Numbered from the stretch's first letter, positions 12,131-23,835 are shown. The stretch is DNA of 64,000 nucleotides from Siphonodentalium dalli (GCA_032622095.1 CP136065.1:110339195-110403194); one strand, 5' to 3'. The notes: generated from the letters alone by a model not told the origin. Numbers and translations are program-made.

Positions 12131-12965
12131 CTAAATTACGCACTGTGTTGTCTTTTTGGAGGTACTAAATAATGGATCGCTAGCCCGCCCACAACTGAAC
12201 ACACTACATCTACTAGGCATCTTGGAATATGTGGAGATGACAGATACTCGGGATATTTATATCGAAAGTAAAACAACAAACAAAACACAAAACAAAAGCG
12301 CCTAAATAGAGTTAGCATTATTCAGCCCAGTGTTTATATAAATTTGGGCGCTTAGATATGTATGACCAGAGAGATAATGTTCTTTCTATTCACTTTGTGG
12401 CATTTTAGAGTGCAAACAAGTTCACGACTGACACTGATGAATAGTCACTGAGTGATTACAAATCACCGAGTGAATACGCGAGACAATCAAAGCACTAAAT
12501 AATGTCATCTATTTACCAAAACAGACACGTGCCGGCATGTTATTAATGGCTACAAAAACAACAACCATTCTAGGCGCTATTAATTACTTTATTGACATAG
12601 TTATTGTCTTCTATTCCAGATAAACGGCCAAAGCGTAACGTAATCTATACACCACACGCGCACATACGACTCCGCATTTTAGTATCGCCTGACTTACGAT
12701 TACGTCATCGTAGTCAGCATAATAAACTCCGGCTCCGAATCTGTGTTTTTAATTTGCTCCCCACAAGTACGTCACTCGTAGTTTAGTCACGGAAATCTCC
12801 GAATACCGGTGGTGGTATTATTTATTTATTTTACGGGTTATTTATTATGCGATCGGAATGGGACTTGGATCATTTTAATCACAACAGGGAGGGCTTTCCG
12901 GTTGCGTTTTGTAGTTTCTAGACCGAATAAATCCTTTAAGTCGACAATGAGACATGAAATATTTA
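12131..12965. other. No gene seen
   Basis: Short ORFs on both strands lack splice sites or domains. Confidence 0.35.
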
Positions 12966-12969
12966 TTAA

Positions 12970-13148
12970 CCCTTCCATGACAAGAGCTTCCTGAAATTTG
13001 GCAAAAACCTGTGCCAGTGCATTCTCTTAAATATACATTGGCCTAACAATATTTACCTTGACATTGTAAGCCAGTGCATTCTCTTATATATGAGAGGCTC
13101 CATATGGGAAACTTGCATATATAAGAGAATGCACTGGCACAGGAGCTT
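12970..13148 (-). mobile_element. Palindromic MITE, truncated
   Basis: TTAA at 12966-12969, then CCCTTCCATGACAAGAGC, then the hairpin arms in inverse order. The copy stops after GCACTGGCACAGGAGC without its second TTAA end. Confidence 0.65.
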
Positions 13149-13512
13149 GAATATGTGACTGTTCCTCATGTGAAGAAATCATGCAGTTTTTATGATGAGT
13201 TTGTTGACATATTATATGTCAGCTGCCATTGTGCTGAAGTTCCTGTTGCAGTAAGGAAAGTTATAGTTAGTCGATGCTTGAAGTGCGACACTGACATTCT
13301 CCTATATATAAACTTTTCCAATATATTGTTCGCAACTGGAGATCTGGAACCATGAACACATCTCTAATCATTCCTAAAAGATATTTAACATATATCAGTA
13401 TACCCTGCAACAATATAAACAATACATAAGCAACAACAAAATAAACAACTATATAAAATGAGCAGTTTTAAAGACCAATGAAGCTGGTGGGGCATGCCTG
13501 GAAATAGTGTCT
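13149..13512. other. No supported gene
   Basis: A 66-codon ORF at 13155-13355 (plus) has several Cys residues, but no domain, no homology I know and no splice sites. I do not call it a gene. Confidence 0.35.
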
Positions 13513-13607
13513 GACAGAATGACATCCCCCAGTAGGTGAATTTAATGATGCTATCCCACACAGTGGGCTAGCATGACCAAATTCACCCTCTGTTAACCTC
13601 ATTCTGC
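13513..13607 (+). mobile_element. GCAGAATGAGG MITE, copy 1
   Basis: Inverted ends ACAGAATGACATCCCC and ACCTCATTCTGC enclose GGTGAATTTAATGATGCTA and its near-complement. At least five related copies lie at 15.0, 26.0, 26.3, 26.7 and 27.0 kb. Confidence 0.6.
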
Positions 13608-15003
13608 TTAGGCTTCAACTGCTATGGGAGACATATGATCAGATTGAAGTTACCCACCTCGTTTATGCGTTTAATCTTCTGCAAATTATGGGAGTAGAAA
13701 CTGAACAGAAGGGAAAACGTAACTAAATGTCAGACACACTATTTCTAGGCTTGCTGGTGGGTATTTCATTTCATTTTTAGTCTTAGGTGACCCACATATT
13801 ATTTGTGACCTGGATGCTTTGCACTAACACTTATGGTAGAAACAATGTTATTTTTGTCAATTGACATGAAGATGAACATTCATACATTGGATGATTTGCA
13901 CGTCAATCTGCCACAATAAACATGATTGTCACACACCATGGGATGATTGAGACAGTAAATAGTTAATAGCTGAACGTGATGGCCAAAATACCATATGAAT
14001 TCTCAACAGAGGCTTGAAATGCGCTCCGCTGCCAACTCCCCCATCTGCTCCACCCCAAACTGCCCTTATGAACCGCACCTATATGTGTGCCTGCTATTTG
14101 CCATGGTAGTATACAAAAGACAAGGGAAATATAGGAATTTCCTGATTTACTATAAAAGTTATCCAAGCATTGGTTATTGATGTCGACACGGATGTATCAG
14201 TGAAAATTCCTTATAAAATGATACCACCAATGCCCCTCCCCTCAATTCCATTTCTACACATAGTATTTGATTTATTTTTGCACACCAAATATTGTCCCTC
14301 AAGAATAGTTCTCAATGTTGATGTGGCACAAACTGGAATGGCGGACTAAACAGTAAATTTAACTCCCCTTGATTCTTTTCAAATAAAAAAATTATTGAAC
14401 ACTATACAAAACGATCGGCCGATCACGATCGGCAGATGTTTAACCCATACCTTGGCGATAACGATTAGCTATTTTCATAAATCCTTACACCAACCTTTTC
14501 AACAAATCACACCTTACTATTAAAGCCACTCGATCCGATTAAGCATCCCTCAGTTACGTTTTATTTGGCTTCGGGGGTAAATTTTTTTTATTCAAATCAA
14601 GGAACCCATTCCTCAAAGCTCTGAGTAAGCAGATATCAATTTTTTAAATCTATTATCTTTAACCACCTGGAATATTTAGCGGCCGTGTGAAAGTTGATGA
14701 AGATGGATAACTCTAAAATCAAGTGGTTTTTTTGTGTCAGATATATGACAAAGTAGCAAAATTTCATTGTACAAAATGTTGATAAATAACAGATTTTGGG
14801 CAATTTTATACTATTGTGGTTAGCATTATTTTTGGGCAATTAATTGATTCTGATAACAGAAGCGGAATTTAAAAAAAACTGTTGTTGTTGGAATCTAAAC
14901 TAAAAAAAAGAAAGAAACTTTCTAAAGATGTTTCTAAAGAAATTAAAAAAAAACCCAGATAATTTGATATAAATAGACTTTGTAGAGATGAGCACCCCCA
15001 TAA
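13608..15003. other. No supported gene (downstream of the transporter)
   Basis: An exon-like minus ORF near 13963-14166 starts after a possible AG acceptor but has no recognisable domain. The rest is AT-rich with A-runs. Confidence 0.3.
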
Positions 15004-15415
15004 GCAGAATGAGGTTGCCAGAGGGTGAATTTAATGATGCATTCCCACTGTGCACAGGGACCAGCCTACTTCACCCTATTTTTTTCCAGGGAGAAGTGAT
15101 TTCTCTCTCATTTACCAGTATACATGTGTCCCAACAGCATACGTAAAGTATATTTACTGATTATAATGGTGTTCTTACTCACTATAATGGTTTTATAAAT
15201 GGGCTCTTACGTTGCATAATACTTATTGGATCACAGAAGGGTGATGTTGGGTGTAACTTGAACTTCAGCCATTGTAACTTCTCTTTGATAACAGTCCATT
15301 TCTCCCTTATAACCAAACAGGGAGAAGTGACTTCTCCCAATTTGAAACCTCTAGGCTGGTCCCCAGCTGTGCGGGGTAGTGTCACTAAATTCACCGTCCG
15401 AGGACCTCATTCTGC
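15004..15415 (-). mobile_element. GCAGAATGAGG MITE, long copy in the transporter 3' flank
   Basis: GCAGAATGAGG at 15004 and CCTCATTCTGC ending at 15415 are inverted ends. Inside is a second inverted pair, GGGAGAAGTGATTTCTC and GAGAAGTGACTTCTCCC. It ends about 50 bp downstream of the transporter stop codon, so the mRNA 3' UTR probably runs into it. I could not choose a polyadenylation signal. Confidence 0.5.
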
Positions 15416-15468
15416 AAATGTTCAGCACCATATTTTGAGGACTGTCCAAAGTAGAACTGCCTGAACCA

Positions 15469-15653
15469 TCAAACGTTAGTGTTTTCATACAGTGCCTCAA
15501 CAACAGAAACCAAACCAAGTATACTGGCAACTACTCCAAATGTTGTTATACAGATATCTTTTATCCTCAATGGAATGGATAACTGATTACCACAGATCTT
15601 CAAGTGGAACACACACGGCAGGATATAGGCAAGTGTTGTGCTTCCTATGGAAC
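15469..15653 (-). CDS. AAAP/SLC36-like amino acid transporter, exon 8 (last coding exon)
   Basis: The exon opens at 15653 after a TTTCGACAG acceptor and ends with TGA at 15471-15469. Its first two bases (GT) complete a Gly codon begun in exon 7, giving AFVGSIGSTTLAY across the junction. It encodes residues 503-562: the end of helix 10 (TTLAYILPCVFHLKIC), a short loop, and helix 11 (DICITTFGVVASILGL) with the tail EALYENTNV. The GS-GSTTLAY-ILP pattern is the conserved helix-10 segment of SLC36 and related AAAP carriers. The exon is too short and interrupted to stand out as an ORF; I found it by following the reading frame from exon 7. Confidence 0.85.
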
Positions 15654-15860
15654 CTGTCGAAAGATGAAATCATTAGTATTATAATGATGAAATCAGAGAG
15701 ACAACATCAACTTCAAGGATTTGGGAAAGGGGCATGGTGCCAATGACAAAGGAAAACAAATTGAGTCTATCGGGGTCCGATTGTTATTTAAAATTATAAT
15801 ACCATAATACTAGCTGTCAGTGAAAAAAAGAAAACAAACGTGTTGAGTAGAGTATATTAA

Positions 15861-16102
15861 CCCTTTGAGTGCCAGGTCCGATTTTTGTATCAACCCATAT
15901 ACCCTGTGCCAATGCATTCTCTTATATATGCGAGTCGACCATAGGTCGCCTCGCATATATAAGAGAATGCATTGGCCTAACATTGTTTTTTTTGTTTTTT
16001 TTTTACAATTTTTTACAATTTTAATAATATATTCTTATATTCTTTAACAGACTTATTTTGTAGGTTTAGGGCCGATGAGATCGGCCCCTGACACTCAAAG
16101 GG
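15861..16102 (+). mobile_element. TTAA-flanked MITE with CCCTTTGAGTGCC ends (242 bp)
   Basis: Exact TTAA at 15857-15860 and 16103-16106 flank inverted ends CCCTTTGAGTGCCAGG and CCTGACACTCAAAGGG. The left half contains the same TATATA hairpin (TCTTATATATGCGAG) as the CCCTTTCATG family, so two MITE families share an inner palindrome. Confidence 0.75.
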
Positions 16103-16982
16103 TTAAACCATCAATTAAACACTTCCAATTGACAAATTTATATGGAAATCATTCATGTAATCAATCATCTAGTCAATTAGTACATTTAACACTAAAAATT
16201 AGGAAAAGTGGGGTAATTTTGGAAAGGGCCTGTATTTGACCCAGTTTTACCAACGATAATACTTGCAAACGTTTGACTATCTTCAATCGTCTGCCAGTTC
16301 TTCTCAACAGAATTTTTTTTATCAGAAATATCTGGGAAGTTGTGAATTTTTTCAAATTTTGGATGCCATTTTGGTGGCCATCTTGCATTAGAAGTTTCCA
16401 TGTGTTCATCAAAAAGGGTGCCATATTGAATGTCATCTTGTCTGGTGTCTTGATGATCTTTTGTGCTTGATATTCAAAAAAAGTTAGGAGATATGACAAG
16501 GAAGGTAACTGGTTTGGCGAAATTAAGTCATTTGGTGTAAGATTGTGTCAATATATATATATCGTCAGGACTATAATTAAAAGTAAAACAGCAGGCAGGA
16601 GGGGGTGTGTACCAAAATGCCCCTTGTTACCCCTTACTACCGGAATGCAGTACCGAGTTAATCCGTTCATGTCACTATGTCACCCAATGTTAGTTGCACA
16701 TTCTGGAGACTAGCTTTGCACAAAACTAAAATTGATGTCAGCACTACCTTATCTATTTGAAAACAAATTGTGATTTAGATGAGTGTACCTGATAATTGAT
16801 CAAAAATACAGCCACAAGAGTGTGCCATGAAAATCTTATGGATTACCACCATTTCTGTGGTAGGGAAGGCCCAAGAAAAATATATATATCTGTTTCTCAG
16901 ACACCTGGCTCCCGAGCGAGCATTTCTCCTGTGCACTTTTTATATGAGCTCAAGACATTACCACACCTAGCTGAGTCTTTAA

Positions 16983-17316
16983 CCCTTTGGCAAGTAGAAC
17001 AACATATATGTCGTCTATCGGTTGAGGAGTAGAACGACATATATGTCGTTTCGGGAAGTGTTATTTTACGTAGACATAACTTCAACAAATCATCCGATTT
17101 ATAAATGATTTCTATTGGAGTTATTTTGATTAATATAATGTCCCAAATGTATAAGTGCAATCGATTATGATAACACACATTAAAAAAAAATGCACATAAA
17201 TTAAAACAAATTATTGGGCCTTTTTGACTGATCTTATTAATAATTATTGCTATGACGTTGACGTTAAATTTACTCATGATGTCATGTATATGACGTTATA
17301 GATACTCTCCAAAGGG
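16983..17316 (+). mobile_element. TTAA-flanked MITE with CCCTTTGG ends (334 bp)
   Basis: TTAA at 16979-16982 and 17317-17320 flank CCCTTTGGCAAG and CTCTCCAAAGGG. Two copies of ACATATATGTCGT, itself a near palindrome, lie close to the left end. It sits in transporter intron 7. Confidence 0.7.
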
Positions 17317-17720
17317 TTAACTGATATACACAAACTAGTAGTTATAGGTTGTTTTTTTGTGATTTTCAGTTTTTATACATAATTATAAATTGCCATTTTT
17401 TTGTAAGATAATGTCATTTCATGAACATTTAAAGGCATCCACTCAGTCACTCACTTTATGTTTCTTAATCAGTTGCACCCATTGCAATAATCAAGCAATA
17501 ATTGTTACCACTCAGTCTTTCTTGCTATACCAGGTGGAATACTCTCCATTGTAACTTAAATAAAAACAACAATAAGTATTTGGACCTTTAGATCAAGAAT
17601 TTTTTTAATAAACAGAAACCTGCCTGCCTGCTGCTTTTGAATATAAAATTGTCATGAGAATCATAACACATATTTTGTGTGGCCTTAGGGAATACTTTAT
17701 TTGATGCCAAATACACCTAC

Positions 17721-17826
17721 CGACAAATGCAGATATGAGTGCAAAGCTTGCCCTGAATATCACAGCTATTCCAGCGGCCAACAAAACAATAAAGCACCGC
17801 AACATATTCCTCTTCCATTTTGACAC
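17721..17826 (-). CDS. AAAP/SLC36-like amino acid transporter, exon 7
   Basis: The exon starts at 17826 after CCCATTGCAG and ends at 17721 before GTAGGT, leaving one base (G) for exon 8. It encodes residues 467-501: the basic start VSKWKRN, helix 9 (MLRCFIVLLAAGIAVIF) and the start of helix 10 (FALISAFV). It begins in phase 0, matching the end of exon 6. Basic residues ahead of helix 9 suit the cytosolic side, as in known SLC36 topology. Confidence 0.88.
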
Positions 17827-18722
17827 CTGCAATGGGTAGAAACTAACGGTGATATTTATTTGTATGGTATTTATCTGTTTTTCCAATTACAAGTAATCAC
17901 AGACCTGGATAGGTGTAATACTGTTGAGATTAAAAAATTTGATCTGTTCATTTAAATATCAAATGAAAGTGTTAATGACGCTGCAGCTCAACTTGAAGAG
18001 GTGTCAATTTTATGCTGAGAAGTCAATAGATGTGTAGATGAAATTGTTTCATAGTTTTTAGGACTGCAGGGTATGTCGATGAATTCAAATTTGAAATCCA
18101 AGATGGCTGGAGTAAAAAAAATTCAATAGCTCTAGAGGTCACCCCAAAGTTCCATATGAGTTTGGTTACGATCAGATGACAGATGTGGCCTACATGGTAC
18201 GTGTGCCAAAAAATTTAGTCATGCAAAGAGTGAAATCCAAGATGGCTGTCAGATGCCACGTTTTTCATTGAAATTCATTCAAGTTCAATAGTTTTCAACA
18301 AGATGTGATCACAAACACAAATGCCTATCAATTTTAAAATAATTTCTCAGAAGAATGTGGGCGGCAGGGTGTGCCAATGGTTTCCAAATAAATTTAGAAA
18401 AGTTCTATAGCTACCTTCTAGATGTCACCACAAAGATCCATATGGAGTTTGCTGATGATCCTATAATGGATGTGTACTAAATGCGTCTTGAATTTTTATG
18501 TAAATTTGTATTTTGCAAAAATTAACCAATGGGTGTGGAATATAACTGTATACGTACCATGGAGTTAATTCGAAAAAAATGGGCAATACTACCCACCACT
18601 AGTAATGGGTATATTTAGTACAACCATTGTCTGTGCAAGGCATCTTGTATCTAGGTGTTTTTGTGATAAAGAGAAACAATGCATGCAAAGAATAAATCAT
18701 GTGAAAATATACAGAGACTTAC
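17827..18722 (-). other. Transporter intron 6
   Basis: An 896-bp intron. Imperfect repeats around AAATCCAAGATGGCTG (18098 and 18233) suggest a degraded tandem element of roughly 135-200 bp units. Confidence 0.6.
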
Positions 18723-18850
18723 AGAGCTGGGGACATATCTTGCAACAGCTATATTTGAAACAGGTTCATTATCGTCTTCTATTAGTTGTTCTGACTCAAT
18801 ACCATTCTCATTTTTGTACTTGTGTTTCCTCTTCGGTCCGCATATTTTTC
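18723..18850 (-). CDS. AAAP/SLC36-like amino acid transporter, exon 6 (charged loop)
   Basis: The exon lies between a TTTTTTTAAAG acceptor (start 18850) and a strong donor GTAAGT (end 18723). Two bases complete the Gly codon from exon 5, 42 codons follow, and it ends in phase 0, exactly what exons 5 and 7 need. It encodes residues 425-466, KICGPKRKHKYKNENG followed by an acidic stretch (ESEQLIEDDNEP). This is the cytosolic loop between helices 8 and 9. It is longer and more charged than in the vertebrate SLC36 proteins I know. A basic run followed by an acidic run could be an interaction site; that is inference. Confidence 0.8.
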
Positions 18851-20029
18851 CTTTAAAAAAAGAACAAAATTGGGATTATTATTATTATAACAGTGTTTCT
18901 GCTAGAGGGGGAATGGGTCCCTTATTTCCCCTCCCACAGTATTTCCCTGTATCTGATATTCCTCTCAATCCACAGATTAATGCCCATTTATCTCCCACTA
19001 AATAAAACCATCAGGGAATGATTATCGAAAGAACTTTATTTGACCACAAGAGAACCATTTTACAGAATGATAATCCTCTTCAAGGAAACACACGTAAACA
19101 ATTATTGAATTTATCTTATTTTGGAACATCTGCGTCTCAGAAGGTGCCCATAGAGTAATAGAAAATAGCTGAAATCATAGAAACATTTCCCCCGTTTCAC
19201 TCTCAGAATGCAACATAATTCAAACTAATATAAACAGTTATACCACTTCCATTGAAAATAATAGACTTTGCAGTACAGTCCAGATGAAACTTAAGCACAG
19301 GAAACATGTTGGTACCTCAACCAAAACAACATCTTCACAGTTTATTACACTGTATAAGTTGATATTATAATGTTTTGGAGCTTCCTCTTTCAAATGGTAT
19401 ATGATATGGCATATATTTTATAGAATGAGATCTGGAGATTCAAAAATTAAGTTGGTCTTTAAAGGATAAGTAACCATTAGCAATATCCCATGGTCTACAG
19501 AAATGCTTCAACCACACTTGGAAGAGACGTGTATCCATTCCGGTAATGCCACACAAAGTCAATTTACTGTTTCTGAGGCCTGCGCAAACGGTCGAGAAAA
19601 CACACGCATACAATCTTTTTAATCCCGTTCAAAAGTCAGGGGAATATTTAATTGGTACAAAATAATTGCAGTACATTTTTTATACAAACGTGTAGAATTG
19701 AGATTGAACAGACCGACCCGTTTTCAGTTCAAATTTAAGATTCATACTGTAATTATTAATTATGCTCAAATATTTGTTAAACACATGATAGATTGCGACT
19801 GCTTTCTCAGTAAAATACTCAATCATACTTTATTGGGATATAGTTGATGAAATAAATCACATGGAATCTTAACTAACTTTTTAAGGATATCTGTTAGGAA
19901 AATAATATCCACAGGCAACTGAAATGGGACCTGGGGCTAGCTGCTGAGGAGCTGGACTGTGTCTTTGGCCCCCAGTAATAAAAATATATAAATGGTCACC
20001 GACCACGTTTCCCCCGAAATGGATAGCTT

Positions 20030-20530
20030 TTTTATTAACTCTGTCAAGATTCATCGGACTGTGACCAAATTCAAACTTGGACTTTGTCTTCTGAAATTTG
20101 AACCACATACAAAATATCAAGAAATTCAGTTGAATTTAAAATAATCAGATAACTAAAAGTAAAGTTATCATCCAGAAACCAAAATCGACACGGACCATAA
20201 CTCCAGCAAAAATGGGCAGACCGAACCTAAATTCGAACTTATTCCTGTATTTGGAGCTGATAACCTGACATACCAAATTTGGTTCAAAATTTGGTTCAGA
20301 TCCGATCACACAAAATAAAGTTATCATCTGGACCTCAAAGTGACAAAATTCTAAGTCGAAAAAGGGCCATAACTCCCGCCAAAATGGGCAGACCAAAATT
20401 TGAACTTAACCTGTATTTTTAGCTCATAGACTCACATGCCAAATTTGGTTTCGAACCGATAACCCAAAATAATCTTTCCGAATGGACAGATGGACAGATT
20501 CTATGTCAAAAATGGGCAATAACTCTGAAC
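20030..20530 (-). repeat. Tandem repeat, about 180-bp units, AAAATGGGCAGACC core
   Basis: Two and a half imperfect units carry AAAGTTATCATC, CCATAACTCC, AAAATGGGCAGACC and CATACCAAATTTGGTT in the same order. The layout resembles the core arrays of the Helitron-like elements elsewhere in the window, but I see no TC or CTAG ends. Confidence 0.5.
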
Positions 20531-21119
20531 AAGCAGCAATCAGCAAGGCTTTGATACATCGATTGAAGGCGATTGTGAGAACATTTATTGTTGTAAATGG
20601 CTAATTTCTTTGAAAATGCGTCTAATAAAACTAATATCTAGTGTTTTTTTAGTGGATACAGAAAATGATATCATGAGTGAATGAGAGAAATGCATATTTT
20701 AAATCATGGCAAGCTACTCGCAAAAATAAACATTTGTCTCGCTCACTCATGAGATAATATTCGGTAACCACTCAAAAACACTTGATATCCTTTAATTGTC
20801 TTCGCCTGCATTTAGCGTGAGCCTTGATTGATGTCACGTTTTGTTGAAACTTGGTCCAGTATATTCCTTTGACAACTTAAAACTTGAGTCTTACTGAGGA
20901 GTATTTACTTGAATAATTAGCATGAATTTACGGCTAATACATGTATAAAATTTACATAGTCTTAGACTCTTTGCCGAACTTGTGATATGCAGCTGATAAG
21001 TTCTGAACATAGTCATAGACTGTCTGCCGAACTTGTGAACTACACACACACTCACATAGTCTTAGGTGGTTTGCTGAATTTATTAATTACTAAAATTTAA
21101 TAAAACTGGGTTTATCTGT

Positions 21120-21290
21120 CTGTTGTCTGATTGAACATTGAACATTGAACATCCCTACAAATGAATGTTTACATAGCTTCTCTGCCTGTTGTCTGGCAAT
21201 GTTACCTGAAATTCCCTACAACTTAAGAATGGGCCATTCCAATGTATACTTTTGTGAGTGAGTGTAAGAGTCCATTCAGTTTTCAAAGAT
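21120..21290. repeat. Dispersed block repeated in three transporter introns
   Basis: TCTGTCTGTTGTCTG, a gap, GGCCATTCCAATGTATA and TCCATTCAG occur here and, with changes, at about 23650-23835 and 25180-25330. The 23.6-kb copy has TTAA-flanked ends, so all three may be one MITE family. Confidence 0.45.
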
Positions 21291-21334
21291 TATTACAATC
21301 TAGGACCAGAAACTTAGAAAATTATGGTAAATAC

Positions 21335-21614
21335 CTTCAGACATTAGAGCAATTTCAGTTAGTTCTGTCACTGGAAATATCTGTAGAGGGAATGTGAGCA
21401 CCACTGCTATAATGAGGCAAATATTCACTGCATAGCTGATATGGTCCATCACTGGAATGTTGACATTTATCATCTGCGCTACATCACTACCAAATCTCAA
21501 ATAACCCACAGTACCAAACAACATTAGCAAACAACTCAGTATGAAGACCGAACCATGCAGAAAAGCAGGGAAATTCTCACGACTTCCGTCCATGCTGGCC
21601 TCTATTGGAAGAAC
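21335..21614 (-). CDS. AAAP/SLC36-like amino acid transporter, exon 5
   Basis: The exon starts at 21614 after TTGTTTCACAG and ends at 21335 before GTATTT, with one base left over. It encodes residues 331-423: VLPIEASM, the loop to helix 7 (HGSVFILSCLLMLFGTVG), GYLRFGSDVAQMINVNIP, then helix 8 (AVNICLIIAVVLTFPLQIF) and VTELTEIALMSE. The VLP-E---M and GYLRFG-----I--N-P signatures are characteristic of SLC36-type carriers. The exon starts in phase 0, matching exon 4. Confidence 0.92.
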
Positions 21615-22469
21615 CTGTGAAACAAAATAATGCTGTAATATAATTTTTTGAAACTTAGACATATTATGTACTTGTTCGGGTGTGTGAAACTGATAAGTCA
21701 GTTTCGGGCACTATGCCAACTGGAGAAATGTAACATTCTACTAACATCGCAGATAATCTGAAGCAAATCGACCGTAACAATGCTCAATTGTAAATATTTA
21801 CTACTCGATTCGGGACGCATCTATTGGTGATAAACTAACAAAAATGATTTTTCCATCAAGAGTCACTGCATTTAATTAATATATAAGACTGGTGGATGTA
21901 TCATCTATTTGAATATAATATTTAAACAAATTACTACTTTGAACAGGATAATTCCCTAGTTCTAGATGATCACCCTACCGGGGTGTTTCACATAACTTTA
22001 ACTTATTCACAGGTAAATTGTTGCAAACTGAGCCTCTGATGATAGAGACCATCTTGAAACATCTTGTGAGGAAATTAATCAACTTACTCTTCATGACCAT
22101 ATTGGCCATGTCGTTTATGGACCATAATGGCGGCAATGGCCAAAAAATAAGTTTGTCAATTGGTGTTATACCCACCCCAAACCCTGACTTAAACAGAAAA
22201 AGTAAATTGCTTGGCGTTTCATGAATGTATAAAGCAAAAGCGATAAAACCATAAGGTGATATTTTGACATATGTACATTACTAGGCTGTTGTGATGGGTT
22301 AACAAGTTGAACTAAAAAATAAAATGTTGTAATCAAAGCATCTCCACTGGCTGATAGCAGTGCTTTACCAAAAATATATGTGATGCCTGTTGAGACAACA
22401 ACACTGTGTGTTTCGATAGAGTGTGCATTGTATATGAAAGATCATACAATTATCCCACAGCCTATTCAG

Positions 22470-22684
22470 TACAGTATTCACATACACATGTGATTGAACC
22501 TCCGTTGAATGCCCTCATAGCAGTGAACATCCATTCAAAATTTCATTCAGATCAGACAGGTCCGATATCTGCCCGGATGTACGGATGGACAGAAAAATGG
22601 AGGGATAGATGTCCGGACAGATGAGGTCAAACAGATGTGGTAAATCCAGTACACCCCCACTCTCTTCGAGAGTGGGAGTATAAT
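22470..22684 (+). mobile_element. Hairpin-ended element, copy 2
   Basis: The right end is a strong hairpin at 22650-22681 (CACTCTC, loop TTC, GAGAGTG within ACCCCC...GGGAGT) followed by ATAATAA, as at 7671-7702. A GGATGTACGGATGGACAG tract precedes it. The left boundary is uncertain. Confidence 0.5.
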
Positions 22685-22739
22685 AATCATAGGACAACTC
22701 AAGAATGTAAAATGCAAATATCATTTTTCAATCTTTTGA

Positions 22740-23039
22740 ATGCACTTCCAATAGCAAACCTTCAAAACAAATTTCATTGAGTAAATTTGAGTATCCGTTG
22801 AACCATGGCTGAGACATCTAACAAAGAGGGATAACTCTAGATGGAAAATGACAACATCATCATTTGCCCTCTTTTCAAAGCAGTCATGACAGTACACCCA
22901 TACCAAGTACACCCATACAAAATTTCATTCATATCCGATAACCCATGGCTGAGATAATTGTGTGGACAGATGGATGGACAGATAGACAGACACAGTTAAT
23001 CCAGTATACCCTGGATTTTTCTTTGAAAAGTGGGGTATA
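22740..23039 (+). mobile_element. Hairpin-ended element, copy 3
   Basis: The sequence ends with GTATACC...TTTTTCTTTGAAAAG...GGGTATA (23005-23039) after GATGGACAGATAGACAGAC. The phrase CCATGGCTGAGA occurs twice inside, so a core unit is duplicated. The left boundary is uncertain. Confidence 0.5.
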
Positions 23040-23137
23040 AGTAGAAAAATGAAGGTTAAACACTATACATGGCTTTAACTATACTGATAGCAAGATTGCA
23101 AAATAATAAAAGATTTCATGTTAGAGGTTTGTCTTAC

Positions 23138-23232
23138 TGTGCCTATTCCTTCAAATGACGAAGTGACTTGGCCAAAAAATATAGGGAAGCCCTCTATATT
23201 CACCCACTTATAATCTTCAGATATTCTAAAAT
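23138..23232 (-). CDS. AAAP/SLC36-like amino acid transporter, exon 4
   Basis: The exon starts at 23232 after TTCATTACAG and ends at 23138 before GTAAGA. Its first two bases (AT) join the G left by exon 3 to make Asp299. It encodes residues 300-330, FRISEDYKWVNIEGFP followed by helix 6, IFFGQVTSSFEGIGT. Joined to exon 5 this gives SSFEGIGTVLPIEASM, the most diagnostic motif for SLC36 relatives (FEGIG-VLP-E). Helix 6 contributes to the substrate site in this superfamily. Confidence 0.92.
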
Positions 23233-23599
23233 CTGTAATGAAAAATAAAATAGACACATGTACAAAGAATGCAACATGTATCTCTATCTTCACTTATTCA
23301 CAATAATTATCAGTCAAAACCTAAACACAAAACTATAAGTGGCTACTCAGAGTTTGGCTACCCAAACCTGTAACGGGTAACAAAACAGCTCTGGACACTT
23401 ACATGCCTGGTCAATTCATTTTTATCTTGTAGCTACAGATTTTAAATATAAACTGATTTCCATGAAGAAATATACATGTATAGTTATGTTATAACAGAAT
23501 AAATTTTAATGTAGCAGATACAAAATAATATTATGGATGCTTTTATATAGCATATTTCAATAAAAATTATTTTCAATATGATTTATAGTAATTATTTAA

Positions 23600-23835
23600 C
23601 TCTTTCTATACTAAATACTCATTGACAAGTAGTTCCAATAGGAAATGAGTTTGTTTGTTGAACATGTTGTCTGAATGTTTCCCACCAATGAATATGAATC
23701 AATCTGCACTTGTATTATCTTTCTGTCATACTGTTGTCTGCACATTTTATACAAATATCCCTTTAAATGAATATTAGACCATTCCAATGTATAATTTTAT
23801 AAGTTAATGGGAGAATCCATTCAGCATGTAAAGGG
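23600..23835 (+). mobile_element. TTAA-flanked element, weak inverted ends (236 bp)
   Basis: TTAA at 23596-23599 and 23836-23839; the ends are CTCTTTCTA and TGTAAAGGG. The interior matches the dispersed block at 21120-21290 and 25180-25330. Confidence 0.5.

Larger units (their letters stand above)
15654..17720 (-). other. Transporter intron 7
   Basis: A 2.07-kb intron holding two TTAA-flanked MITEs (15861-16102 and 16983-17316). A stretch near 16200-16490 contains GCCATTTTGGTGGCCATCTT, a word also found in the giant foldback. ORFs here are not exons. Confidence 0.7.
18851..21334 (-). other. Transporter intron 5
   Basis: A 2.48-kb intron. It contains a tandem repeat at about 20030-20530 and a dispersed block at 21120-21290 that recurs in introns 4/3 and 2. 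No other exon was seen. Confidence 0.65.
21615..23137 (-). other. Transporter intron 4
   Basis: A 1.52-kb intron holding two hairpin-ended elements (22470-22684 and about 22740-23039). ORFs here are repeat-derived. Confidence 0.65.
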
